A stretch of DNA of 64,000 bases, from the NCBI GenBank assembly GCA_964019055.1, contig OZ025213.1:9821216-9885215 (forward strand), read 5' to 3'. This DNA comes from Anthopleura xanthogrammica (Eukaryota > Cnidaria > Anthozoa > Actiniaria > Actiniidae). Position numbers and translations under genes: made by a program. The notes under the pieces are model-generated. The model was not told the origin of the DNA and did no database searches. It was given only the letters and a program-made list of their open reading frames with translations. Positions 12,350 to 25,100 of the stretch are shown here, in pieces. Numbering within the stretch: position 1 is the stretch's first letter; the number at the start of each line of letters is the position of its first letter.

Positions 12350-13179
12350 ATCTCTGATTATTACTTAGCGATTTTTGATAGTAATTAAAGTAAAATTTAA
12401 GAATGTACAAACAGAGTAAGAAAGGGAATAGATAGTTTTTGTGTGTGGATACACTGGACATTCATTTACAATTGTGTAATGATTTCTCACTTTATCCAAG
12501 CACAGCACTTCAACATACTTATATACAACACACTCGACACACGTAAACTGCTATAGAGTGATACACAAGACAATAAGAAGCCATTTCAATGTTATATAAA
12601 ATATCATGTTGCACTATAGTTAATGCAGCCACTTGTACGAAAACCGTTCTGGCTTCGCATCTCTGGGAATGTTTGATCGGTGCACTTGACAACACATTTG
12701 CATTTTGCGATAAAAAAAATAACTAAAAATTTAAAAAAATAATGAAATAAAAATAATGAAATAATAAAATATCATGGAACGATGAGCAAGCAAGAAATCA
12801 ATGGACTCTTGTTTACTTGTTTGATCTGTGCATTTTCATAAAAGGTTGCCAAAAGAAAGGCAGTAGGCGATAAGTCATACCAAGACGGAAAGGAATTATG
12901 GGCATGCAAGTATCATGGGTATGCAACTCGGTTCAAAGTATTCTTCAGCTACTGACGTAATGATTTTATTTTTCTTTCATCCATTCAAATATAATTTTTT
13001 CATTCGACATTTTGATTTTCATATTTCCCTATTAAAATGTTTTATATACAATTCAACTCTTAGTCTGTCAAATCAGAACCCAAAGGTTACGTATGTGGAT
13101 TATTTCATGACTGTGTTGCACACATGCCTGTAAAAATGGACCAGTTAATGCACCTAATTCATCTTGGTGAAATGTTTAA

Positions 13180-13307
13180 CCATTTCAGACCATGTGTCAT
13201 TCTCTTGAGAATAAGATTCTTTGTTTGAGTTGTATCCATATTCATGTTTCTCATGTGCAACCGTTAAAAAAAGAAATAATACCCAAGGGAATGACACGTG
13301 GTTTGAA
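13180..13307. mobile_element. MITE, TTTCAGACCACATG family, copy 2
   Basis: Left arm CCATTTCAGACCATGTGTCATTC and right arm GAATGACACGTGGTTTGAAATGG form imperfect terminal inverted repeats related to the element at 7662-7830. The right arm contains a CACGTG, so the element can carry an E-box. Confidence 0.65.
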
Positions 13308-14069
13308 ATGGCAAAAAATTACACAAGGACGAATTAAGTCAAATTAATTAACGAGTTAAAGCAAATTTTGATTAGCGTGCTTCTTAATTTAAAATGTACT
13401 TGCAATAAGCCTACGTTTCACTAGATTTGCGCACCACTAATCCAGATTGAACTAACGTGATGGACAAAGCATAACGTGTGAGCGAGTCCCTCTCTTTCCC
13501 TTGGTAACTATTAGTTTGATTTGGCTTTGGATGGAGAGGATGAGCGAGAGAAAAATACCCAGGGGGGAGAAGGAGGGGAGGATGAGCCAAGAGACTGCGT
13601 CTCAACCCTAACCCCTTCAGCGGTTTCAAAACTTGGCCTGAACCCTCTAGCTTCAAAAATCAAGTTGACCAAGAAAAAAGACCTGGACTGCTCACAATCT
13701 ACACAAAGCTAAAGCTGGAGATTAAGGCTAAAAATTGGTAAACAATATTTGGAAATTTTCCAACAAAAGCATTAAAATGTTTTTGTTCTTTGAAAAATTG
13801 CTGTATAAAATCTTAAAAATTGCATTTTTCGATGTAAGTTGTGTTCTATCAACTTTGGATGCACACGAAACTCTGTCTGTTCTATGTATTTTGTACGTAA
13901 TAAAAATGCTTAATGAGCTAAATCAAAAGCTAAAAAATATAAAACGTAATAAAAATCAGTCTACCATCAAATAATAAAAATATGACTATTAAAAGACCCA
14001 AGTATCAGCTTGCTTATCATTTTGCCAGCATTGATATCAAAACTGAATTCTTCGTTTGCACTTAACGTC

Positions 14070-14136
14070 ATAGCCGCCATGTTGGAAGAATTTGACAAAA
14101 GTTTTTTCAGTAAATTCTTTTCAAGATGGCGGCTAT
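14070..14136. repeat. Short inverted repeat around GCCGCCAT
   Basis: ATAGCCGCCATGTTGGAAG and its imperfect complement ending in AAGATGGCGGCTAT flank a short spacer. Looks like a small fold-back element. A similar GGCCGCCA core occurs in the element at 52273-52630. Confidence 0.5.
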
Positions 14137-14302
14137 TGCTTTTATTATTTTTCTCCCTTGGGAATGAATGCAAACCAAGAATTACGCTAGAATGAATCAG
14201 TGTAGGTAGGTTTTGCTTCCATTTCCGAGGGCCACAAGTTTGTTACCAAATGCCAGGGTATTACTTCAAACACAATGAAGGAAGCAATATCATTGCATAT
14301 AG

Positions 14303-14440
14303 TAATAGACCATTTTCGAGATGCGCGAGCGCTTTCAAAAATATCCCAGGCGCAGGCATGAAAAAGAGGTATTTTCGGGCAAGATCGCGCGCACTATTGA
14401 CGCTGCCTGAAAACTTTCGCATCTCGAAAATAGTTTAATA
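14303..14440. mobile_element. MITE with ATTTTCGAGATGCG inverted ends
   Basis: The left end TAATAGACCATTTTCGAGAT is matched by an inverted right end near 14420-14440 (ATCTCGAAAATAGTTTAATA). The interior is GC-rich (GCGCGAGCGC, GATCGCGCGCAC). Non-coding, 138 bp. The start (ATAGACC) resembles the outer ends of the 7662-7830 element. Confidence 0.65.
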
Positions 14441-14500
14441 GATCGAAAAACTGTTGGGCGTAACAGCCGCACCGCGCGTGTCGCAGGCATGAAGCATAAA

Positions 14501-16687
14501 CTATGAACTATTTGTATCTACTTCTACATCATTGTCGTGCGATAATTCTCTTAGAAGTAACGGGGTACGTTCTGTCGAACTCTGTTCTGCTAAAGAAGAG
14601 CTTGGAATACTTGGAGCAGATTCTTCCATAACAGTTCTCTTATTACGTACCACAGTACCTCTGACAGTGCTACCTACAGTCCTAACATGTTCCACGACGT
14701 CATCTCGAACATCAGTGATGTCACACATCGAAACCAACGATGTGCAGCAGGGTGGGGTCGGGGAGTTTTCGTCCAGGTAGGGTGTATGTGAGAAGACATA
14801 ATAATGTGCAACGGCGAAAAGGAGCATCTCTATACAGATGATAAAATTCTGTTGACGATAAAATACTAAAGTCAGAGACTGCTATGATCTTGTTATTCTG
14901 GGCACTACCATTTGACAATTCTCAAAGTGAGAAAGCCGTCTTTCAGCTCTACTACGTTCGAAATCGTTCTAAAACTTCACCTTTCCCGAGAAACGAGTAA
15001 AAGTGTAAGTTTTTGGGAAGCACAGCTGACATGCAAAGAGGTGAGAGCGCTCGCTTCTCAAAAGGCAATCTGGGTTCGATGTCGTATGTGAGTCTATGTG
15101 AGTAGAGTTGTTTGTTGGTTCTCTCCTGTGCTTCGAAGGTTTTTCTCCGGGTTCTCCGGTTTTCCTCTCAAAAATCAAAAATCAACTTCTAAATTCCAAT
15201 TGGAATGCAGTGGAGGAAGAGCCACTCGGTGGATTCCACTGTTAATTCTCATTTATTTATTATTTATTTTATTTAGTAGTACATACTCTGCCTCATAATT
15301 TACACAACAGCTCTCGACATCTCCCAAACTTCCCTTGTGTTTATATCAGGCTATGTAAACACGGCAAATGTTTTCTATTTGTTAATTGTTAGCTGACTAA
15401 CACAGTCACATTTACCTTTGTTAAGAAAATTAGACTTTCATAGAGGAAATCTAGCTTATACTGGTATTGATCATCATTCTCATCTAGACTGATCTAGACT
15501 AGTAATTGCTTATTATTCAGTATTCACAGGATAACCTTTTAACTAGTTGTGCCATACTCACACTGTCAATTGAATATATGGGTACCATCCATAATATTCT
15601 GAAAAATATGATGAAATACAAAATTAGAAGAAAAAAAAAACAGCCAATGTCATAGATTTTATGCTGCATCTTTCAAAATTTCTTAGTAAAATCCCAGTTT
15701 TCTGATTACAATTTGTATGGCAATTCTCCTATAAGTTTGATCGGGAGAGAGCTACCAATATCAACCCATATTTTTGGCTCAGAATTGCTGAACGATAGGA
15801 AAATTGCGATACAAAACTTATTGTGATTTTTCGCTTCGCAACTACAGCCAAGACAGATTATATTTTCTCCCAACTAGCCGCCAATATAAACCCATATTGG
15901 CGATATTGGCAGCTCAAAATCACAATAAGTTATAAACATTTATTTGAATATACAACTTACTGTATAAGCAACTCAGAATCAACAGAAGCCCAGACATAAA
16001 CAGTCACAGCAAGTGATTTCAGTTTCTTTACTTATTATTTTAGGATATTTTTGAGTTCATAATTACAACGTTTACATGTTTAATAAGTTTATACTGCATG
16101 GATTATGTTTTGTTTTTGACCATTTTATTTCCCATTCCTTTCGATGTCAATCCCATTCCATCTGCAACAAATCCCTTTATTCCTGTTAACAAATCCCAAT
16201 TTCCATTCAACCTCTTCATTCAAATCACATGCAGTCTAAAGCTTACTGCAAAATTATATGCTTTCTAGTCATGTAAATCATTAATGAAGTGCTTGAGAAA
16301 GATTATAAAACTAAAAATATTCACAAAAGTAGAAGATAAGTAAGCTAAATTTGAATAGTAATAAGTTAGATGCTAAACAAATTCATCTGGACTACTCACA
16401 AACATTCAAGATATTTGGCCACTGAATAGAAACGAAGAGAAAAAAACAACGTACCTTACAACACGTCTTTGTAGTTCAGGTTTTGTGTAGTTCACTAAAT
16501 GCTGTAATATCCCCCAGAGAGATATAGGGACCGTCAAAAACACAAATATCCCAGCCACAAACCATGCCTCGACGTGTGTTGAAGCATCCTGTTTGTGAAG
16601 CTCCCAAACACAGAGAGGCAAAGCAACACAAAGAACTATAAAATATGAAAAGAATACGGCAGGACGAATCCATACACGCCACGACAT
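14501..16687 (-). CDS. TMEM184-family membrane protein, internal exons not found
   Basis: Minus-strand exons 16687-16455, 15598-15562 and 14848-14501 (stop). The first encodes 77 residues with two hydrophobic segments (about 9-29 and 43-62) ending HLVNYTKPELQRRVV, characteristic of the TMEM184/organic solute transporter alpha family (Solute_trans_a). The 37-nt second exon encodes ILWMVPIYSIDS, the next conserved motif. The last encodes NFIICIEMLLFAVAHYY, the conserved final helix, then a DITDVRDDVVEHVR segment and an acidic dileucine sorting motif ERTPLL. Phases agree (2 into exon 2; 0 into the last exon), so splicing yields an in-frame 205-residue product, about half the family length. The roughly 200 residues normally between these motifs are not visible between 14849 and 15561, where a SINE lies. 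Either the locus is deleted or rearranged (in the genome or the assembly), or very short exons were missed. Closest by recollection to TMEM184C. Confidence 0.75.
15035..15207 (+). mobile_element. tRNA-derived SINE
   Basis: The head has a tRNA-like region with GGGTTCGATGTCG (B-box-like). The body carries the shared string GAGTTGTTTGTTGGTT, then CTGTGCTTCGA, TTCTCCGGTTTTCCT and the tail AACTTCTAAATTCCAATT. It matches the copy at 26641-26833. It sits in the intron region where the middle exons of the TMEM184-like gene would be expected. Confidence 0.7.
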
Positions 16688-16689
16688 GA

Positions 16690-19140
16690 CTATATACTTG
16701 GTTCTTGTTGTATTTTATGGTTCTTGAAGATGTTCATGGTGAAAATTCTTAGACATAATAAACAGGATAAACAGTGTTTATCTTCGATAGTTAATCGATA
16801 ATCCTTCGTAAACTTGTTTCGTAAAGTGCTCGTATGAAACCGGAAAGAGGCCGACCTTGCCGACGGACTTGCGACTCCATGAAATCTTGATGAAATTTGA
16901 GAATTGGGGGGATAAAGTTAGATAAATGATGAAAAAAATTGCTCTCGTTCTTTAGATATTTCAGTCAAGATCATTTTTAAAACAGGTGTGCATCAGAAAA
17001 AAATGTGTTTTTAAACTGAGTTGCCTATGACGACTGATACTGAACAATGTCAAATGTCATCAAATGTATGCAATGATTTTGATATGAAAAGTGATCACTG
17101 AGCCGAAACAGCTTTTAATTTCAGTTACCTTTTTTTGTGTATTTGGCGGTGCGTTGGGAATGCAGATTATTGCCCATGGCCTTCTTTCTCTTGTGCATGC
17201 AAAGAACACTAAAAAATGAAGACATCAATGGACAAAGGGACTGTATAATCCAAGTAGGTGGGATCTTTCATACAAGGGATGTATTTATTCGAGTAAAATG
17301 AAGGAAAATTGCCCGAGGGGTTTGTTCGCAGTAGGCGACGAAAAGATTCGTAGATGCCGATAATTGATGTGGGTGCGAGCCAGCGGGACAGACGAAGGGT
17401 GGAGTTAGTTGTCGAATATATTCTCAGGTCAAAAGGAAACAAAGTATAGGAAAAAAACACCAATGATTGTCCAAAAAAATTTGTTCCGTTCTGATCCCAA
17501 ATAGCCGTGAAAAACTTCCCGTTTTATGGTTGTCAGGTGAGGTACTTGGCGCGGCCTACTGTAGCATGTCCACTTCCTTCCTTTGTTCGGCTCAAACCCA
17601 CAAACCGTCCAAGGGATATCGAGCCTATACTGAAAAAGTCAAATAATCCCACGCAAAGGAACTGAAGATTGAGTCTGTAACTGGATTCATGGGATTCAAT
17701 CAATTTTAACTGATTTACCCCAAGATGGCTCAGCGCCATGTGTACTTAGGGTACCCTATATGACCCTTTGCAAATGAAATGACGTAAACATATTTGGTCT
17801 TTTCACATAAATTTAACGTGAAAAGACCCTCAACCTTGAATAACGTTACGCAAAAAAATAAATCGGCCATTGATTCGTGCTTCACGTAAAAAGTATTGTA
17901 CTAGCGTTTTCTACACACAGACCGGAAGCGGAAGTGGAAAAGACTGAGGCCATTCTGTATGAAAGTCCGCGCACCGCATGATCAAGTGATCAGATCACAT
18001 TGCTCATCATAAATCACAAAACGCTATCGCACACGTTCCTTGTGTATGAGGCAATTTCCACTCAATTAAGGTCGGATAATCTCTTGGATAAAATGATGAT
18101 TTGAGTGATTTGAACGTGTGTTTTGTTGGAGCACCCTTTCAACATTCAGCTGCTAATCACGCATAGTTTAGTCTTCAGTTAATCATATTTCTGTTTATGA
18201 CGTACATTAAATAAATTCGAGGCATCTGATTGAGGATACAAGTTGTTATGAGTAGTCTGGGATAGATAAGTAGTAACTTGTCTTATCTTCTATCAACTTT
18301 ACGTTGGGCAACGCTGACGGCGTTTCCACAGGTATCCCAAGCTTAGTTATTGACGATGAAGATGTAGGGCGCTTAGCTCGGGATTTCCTGTGGCAATTGA
18401 CGATAGCTGTTCAAATTTCGTAAATGACCGAGTCAGATCAAAGTTGTGCACTGGCACGATGTCAATAAGGTAGTCAGTGACTTCCCTTAGGTAGTACTAC
18501 GACATATCATGATGGCATCAGTGTTTTGCGCGTCAACTTGCGTTCATTATTCTCGAACTTCCTGATAGGACTTCGTATTTGCGTGCGATTTGTAAGAGGT
18601 CGCAAGTAGCGATATTAAAAACTAATCACTTCGAGTAACAAAGATTGTAGGCCCTAGGGATGGATTTATCCGGAACGTCCTGGAAGCATATTGACTCGAA
18701 CACTGTGGGATTCAATGTTGGCAGCATTTTTAGACAGTTTTCAATTCATCACGGACCATCATGGTTGACTGGGGACTCAAGTGTTCCATCCGCGTGAAGC
18801 TCTCACTCACGTCGCCAAACCTTATCTCCTCGAAGAGAAATCTCGCCCATCTTGAATATATGTTCCTTTATGCGTAATAGAATACTTGAAGCAATACTTT
18901 CACTGCAATTGAAATCTGAGACCACAAGTTTGACGTCATAGCCGGGACTAATGATGTGTGTCGCTGGTCCTCAGTGACAGGGGTCGCGCAGAAATACAAA
19001 TGTAAATGCAAGCCGTGTTACGGTTTATAAAGTACTGACCTTCACGGTTAGTTCAGATCTCTCTGACCAGCTAAAGCTGCCGCGCTGAGAACAGCTCCCA
19101 ATTCATTATAAGGAAAATATAAGTTTCCTGATCCCGAGAA
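16690..19140. other. Intergenic region upstream of the astacin gene
   Basis: Probably divergent promoter space between the TMEM184-like gene (-) and the astacin gene (+). No coding region recognised. An 18-bp match to the end of the element at 43309-43564 (CCACAGGTATCCCAAGCT) occurs at 18326-18343 without a visible partner arm. Confidence 0.5.
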
Positions 19141-19142
19141 AA

Positions 19143-22100
19143 ATGGAAAAACTTATTGCGTTAGAATTTATTTTATTTGCCCTGTTGGCTGGGTTCATTG
19201 CTGCATCGCAACCAAAGTCCCATCATCACAAACAAGGTAAGATCTTCATTATTATCATAAGCCTTTACCTCTCTGTATATTGTTTATGTATAGCTAATTC
19301 CAATACGCTTGAACACCAGCCTAGCTAGTTTTTTAATTTACAGCTAAAGTCGATTAAGATAACTTCCAAGGGTTGTAGGGGATTGATTGAATTATTATCA
19401 ACAAACTGACTTCTATGTCTTCTATAGGCTTGTAGTGACATATTTAGCAACATGTATGTCTAAATAATCAGTCCAAGGCGAGTTTAGACTTGAATTCATG
19501 ACTGCATTCCAAGTGGCTATAAATCATTATGTTTTGTGTGTCTTCCAGAACAGAAAGTCACTCTATCATCTCACATCACATATTATGTATAATTAACATG
19601 TTACGAGTCCACAAAGTACCGTTTTTCTCTATTCGTGCAAAGCCGATTATAGACTTAATATTTACATAAAGAGAGGCTAATATCGTTCAGCACAAACATT
19701 TGGCTGACAGAATGAACTCACAAAAAGGCAAATGCACGAATCGTAAATGGTTATAATCAAAGTCGGCGATAACTGTACATGAACTCTAAATACTTTGCCT
19801 ACACAATAAGTAACATTTCAGCACCAATTTGACGGAATATCGACTGACATAGTGAATTATGATCCAATTTACGGCATGCCATCTTATCTTGGCAAAGTAC
19901 TGCTCAAAGTTAGGGCTTCTAATTGATTAATACCTAATTGAGTCGTAATGGTTTTCTATTTTATATCTTGTACTTCATCGTTTGGGTGCTTTAGCATCAC
20001 TCAAGATACGCTGATAAAATTCAAAGATTCTTGTTTTGAGTTGAATGAGTGAGGCTGAGTGACCTAAGTATTTACTCTTTTACATATAGCTGTCATTATT
20101 AGTGTAATGGATATGTCTGCGTTGACTCTTACTGGGGCGGGCAGTACTTTTATTGATCCTCTGATTGCAGGCAGAACTTACAATAATAAAAATATATGTT
20201 ATCGCAATAGGGAGGATTGCTTATCTTGTTGTGATAGCAAGACTGCATGTCATGGCATTGGAGTTTCAATTTCATAGTCAGTCTTGCGCAAAAACCAGCG
20301 GGGGGGTTACAAGTGCCCTGGGGTACACATCCCGTTCACATGCAGTAAAGCTAACAATAAAGCGATCATAAAAATGTCTTTGAACAGACGGCTTTCCAGG
20401 AAACTGACTGAACATTTATATTTATAATTGTCCTGTGTGGCGTTTCCTTTTATGGCGTGCCTTTAATTTTTTTTGGCATTTTTAACATTTTACTAGAGAA
20501 TTCTGCTCTATTTCCCGGATATTGCTGCTACCACTGGGCTGTTAGTTACATGTAGTGTGTCAGTCAGTGAGCTTTGTTCGGCGCGTGAATGGGAATTCTT
20601 CCAATTATAATGCCTTTCATACCGATAACCATGCTTCAGTCTTTGGCGACCTCTTCTTTTGGACATTCAGTTCAAATGAATTCATCGACGGAGTAGAAAC
20701 ATCCAGTGTTTAATTTTACTCGGATGGCAAAAGAGGAGTAAAGGATGGTCCTCACTAGCGCATAAGCACAAGCATCTACACAAGCATTAGCACAAGCATC
20801 AAGCGTTCCTTTCCTCTTATGCGCATATGCTTATGCCGCTGAATATCCTGTTAGGACTGACACTCTTATGTTTATGCTTAAGTATGTTGCTAGTGCCGGA
20901 GGACCAGTTAATGAACATCGGTTCATACTATCGCATTTGTACAAAACCGATAAATTCAATTTTACAAAACATTTTAATTCATCGAAATTATTCTGAGAAT
21001 CGTTTGACCGGTCATCCATCACGCCTTTTTTCATCCTACGTCTGCGAAAATTTGTGTGGTTTGTTGTACTTGACAAGGAAGAATTTTTCCGATGAAAGGT
21101 CGGTTGTATTTGTTGCTGGATATTTTTGTACAATAGTTACTTGTTAAACACAGACTTGGGGTGTTTTTGTGGTCTTTGTATCTATTCAGAACTGTATAAT
21201 ATCCTTGTCATTTTGATATCAAGATCCTGCGGGACTCAGTGTCTCTAAGACACAGCCCTCAAGGGCTTCAAGTTTGATGAGGTTAAGTGAACAGCCGACT
21301 ATTGCGTGACATCTGGGTATTTGGCAGCAGTCAAATGTTTGTTATTGTTATTGTCTGGCGAAAGAGAAAAAAAACCTGGATATCTTTGTGTTTTATCTTT
21401 GTTTGTATTACGCAACTCGAGAGCATAGAAACCCTTAGGAATGTTTTTATTTTAAACCAATACTTGTTAGAGTTTTCAATCTCAATCGTCCAAAACAAGG
21501 ATAACATTTACTATCAGTATTACAATCGGTTTCAAGGGTTTTTCCGGTATTTTGTGTCAGATCTCTCTGGTTATCTCTTTCTAGATGCGTATTCTTAAGC
21601 TTAAAAGGCCGAAATTGGGAGATAATCGTTTTGCCTCACTTATATATATGCTGTAAATTGAAAAATGTGATTGAATGAGACAATGGAAGCCATTTATCTG
21701 CTGCGACATGCCGTGCAATTATACCAATTATTGCTGTTATCAACCAAACCGCACCAGGAATGGGCGGGGCCTTCATTTTACCCGTCTTCCCTCGATATAT
21801 AAAACAAGAAATAATTGTATCTTATTTTTTTACAGAGTTGATCGAAGGAGACATTCTCCTCACACGGCCCCTCAAGAAGTTGATTTCACTGAAGCATCGC
21901 GCAAGAAGAGAAGTAACGACACAACTGATTAAGCGCTGGAGCAATAGTGTTGTGCCGTACCTTATAGACCCTAAATTAGGTAAGCAAACTGCCCACAGAC
22001 GATTGTTGTGATTGCTGCTGCTGTTGCCATACATTTCTTTGCAAACTTTTCACAAAAATGCTTAGTTTCAAAGATTCATATCTTCGTCACTCAGTTTAAG

Positions 22101-25100
22101 GGCAATCTTTACAACTTTGATATTAAACTCTTTTTCATTTTCTGATAAATCAAATATCTTATAATGTCACGCAAGCGTGGTATAGGTGAATTTAGTGTAA
22201 TGCTAGGTCAAGCAGCACGTCATTGTCCAGTAACAATCTTTTATCAAAGACATTGATAATTATTGTTTATATATGCTCTCTCTATAATTTTTTTCTTGTG
22301 GCATAGAGAGCTGCATTAGTTAATTTCTAGAGGTCAAGAACCACTTATCGATCGTTTTACATATGAATATTGATTAGAGTGTTCAACTGAAGCACTTGGT
22401 CGAATTCGTCAAAACATTGATTAGATCCTTGAGAATATAAAGCGCTGACGTCGTTGGTTCACGTAGAGTAACTGCCGTATACTCACGATCTTATGCTCAG
22501 CCAACCACGTTTCCCCTGCTGAGAAGAGTTGACCTTGGAATTATCCAATCAAATACTAGGATGTGACAAATTAGCGGGTTGGGTGCATACGGGGTCACGA
22601 GGGCTGTCAAACCTTCTGGCACCGTATTGAAAAGTACGTGATGGGAAGACGAATTTGAAATTCATTTCTACATGATTTCAGATATGATGTTGAGTGAAAT
22701 TGAATAGATTGCTAAGCTATTGCCGGGTGGGCCTCGGACAACTATGAAAATGAACATGCATATCGAGCTAAAAAGATGTTATTTCGTTCACACTCTGTCA
22801 AGCACCCATTATTAGGGTCAACTGTTTAGGGCGAGAGTGTTTCAGTCAAGTAAAAAAACACACACACAAACATAAGCTTACAAATAAAAACAAATTAACA
22901 AACGAAAAATAGAAAGAAATTAAAAAAGACAAACAACCCGGCAACAGCAGCAGCAGCAACAAAATTACTGACATGCAAGAAAAATGACTAGAATCAGCAA
23001 CATGCACTTTTGAAATGGTTTTATACCTCACCACTAAGTGGTAATGTTTCTTATTCTACAGGTAAAGATGCTCGAAGGGCAATAAGAAAGGCGATAAGAG
23101 AATTCCACAAGCACACGTGCGTTGAGTTCATCTCAAGGACAAACCAGAAGGATTACGTTTATTTCAAATTTGACTATGGATGCTACTCTCCCATTGGTCG
23201 TCAAGGAGGGCGACAAAAGTTAGCCGTAGGGGAGGGGTGTGAGTTCAAGGGAACTATTATGCACGAATTGATGCATGCACTGGGATTCTTCCACGAACAT
23301 TCCCGCTTTGATAGGGACAAGTATGTCAAGATTCTTTGGTGGAATATTGAACCAAGTAAGTTTGTAAAATAACTGTAATAATTATTATTACTGAATGCCC
23401 CTTGCATTAATCCCGCTCTGACTGGGGGTCCTAGAACTATCAAGTTTTCCTGTGCTTATGATTCAAACCTTTGGATGCCTCTTGGATGCCAGAGAATAAG
23501 TTCATTGATTGAGTTTGACCTCCAATGAGGGTTCAGTTTAGTGGGAAAAGACCTCCCGAATGAATTCCCGTTGACCAGACACTAATTTCTCAAAGTTGGT
23601 CGAAAATGAGTACTGATAAAGGGTTGACAAAGAGGCTTTTATCATGACTTGATGGGCGTCTCCACGGGTAAATGTTTTAAATCCCCTGACAGCGCGTGGA
23701 ACGACTGACATCTTGAGGACCTAAAAACCCATGACACACCTAAGAATTTTCTAGAAAATCATATATACCAACCATAGTAAATGGCCTTATCCAATTCGTT
23801 CGAGTGTGTTCTACAGACCCCTTACAGCAAGTCTGAATGCTGCTCAATTCGGAGGACCATGCAAACAATAGGTTCCAATTCTCAGAAGATTAATCTGAAT
23901 TCTTTTGTTTTGTCCTTCAAAATGAGCTGCTTTGACTTCACGTGCAAGGGTCTAGGGCCGTCTATACATAGCAGATCAATGCACCTTTTCCTTTGAAGAG
24001 TTGCCAGTAAGATATGACCCACTTGAATCAGCTCAACGCCCTGTGAATTCCTGCAAGGGGTTTGGTGCATTCAAACAGCCCAATAAGTTTTGCTCATTAT
24101 GATTCTGTGATGGTCAGTAGTTTTAACATGCAATATTTGCTATTCTTTTTCAGATTTTGTAAAGAATTTTGAAAGTTATAGCCATGGTGACGTAGATACC
24201 TTGGACATTCCTTATGACTACAATAGCTTAATGCATTATGAGAACCTTGCCTTCAGTAAAAACAGACACAACACCATTGAAGCTTTGGATGATTCCTCTA
24301 GACAACTAGGCCAATTAGACAGTTTTAGTGCGACAGACATCAAGCAGTTACTCAAAGTCTACAAGTGTCGAAGCATTGACAAAGATCCTTTACCAGCACA
24401 GCCACTGAGGAGTAAGACAAGTGAGAGGGAGGAAAGTGAAGATAATCGGAAGGCTACGGTAACAAAGCGGCATTTAGGTAATTTTATGTTCAGTTGCAGT
24501 AAATTATTTTGATTTTTATTGCTAAATAATGACGCACAGTACAGCCGCTTCAGTGCGCGGAGAACATGTTCTTTTTTCCGTTCTTAGAGCAGTTTTCGTA
24601 TGCCTATGAAAAACTTACGGCACGGACCGCGCCTTGCCGTACCGCGCCGTTTATCACTCATACGAAATCTGCTCTAACTTCCGCGGTTATGAAAGGTATA
24701 GGAATTTATAAAGTATTTAAGATGCAGCGCGCGCGTCTTGATAAAATAGCTACTTTACCGCGATTTTATCAGACAGGGAAATATAAAACGGGCACTTGCG
24801 TCTCTGCACTTTGTGAAGCGAAAACAATTGTGTGAGATCAGCGGAGAATGAATGAGGATCGAACTTCAGGATTTTATATTAGCAGCGCACATAACGAACT
24901 AAGCCTTAGTTACTTCAAAATATTCCCTACTTACAGAGTCTCCTTTTCTTTTTTTCCGCTGGATCGGCATTCTTTTTCTCTCTCTCTCTCCCTGGGAAAA
25001 AAGGAGCCTCTGCCAGCAATGAATTCAAAATACTGAAGTGAAGGCTAAATAAACATCTGTATCTCAATCGTCAACTCACATTTTTGTATTCTTATTTTTT

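Larger units (their letters stand above)
12010..14500. other. Intergenic region, bZIP 2 to TMEM184-like gene
   Basis: Contains the likely 3' UTR of bZIP 2 (AATAAA near 12746), the E-box cluster, one copy of the TTTCAGACC MITE family (about 13180-13307), a short inverted repeat at 14070-14136 and a MITE at 14303-14440. No gene recognised; the GA-rich open frames near 13411-13712 look like repeat DNA. Confidence 0.5.

Noticed and set aside
20827..21147. Open frame of 106 codons with a hydrophobic start
   Set aside because: Its beginning lies in the MITE 20747-20905, and it sits inside astacin intron 1 with no homology.
21760..22034. Extra astacin exon starting at 21760
   Set aside because: The coding part begins only after the acceptor at 21834-21835 (TTACAG); the upstream residues of that frame are intron.
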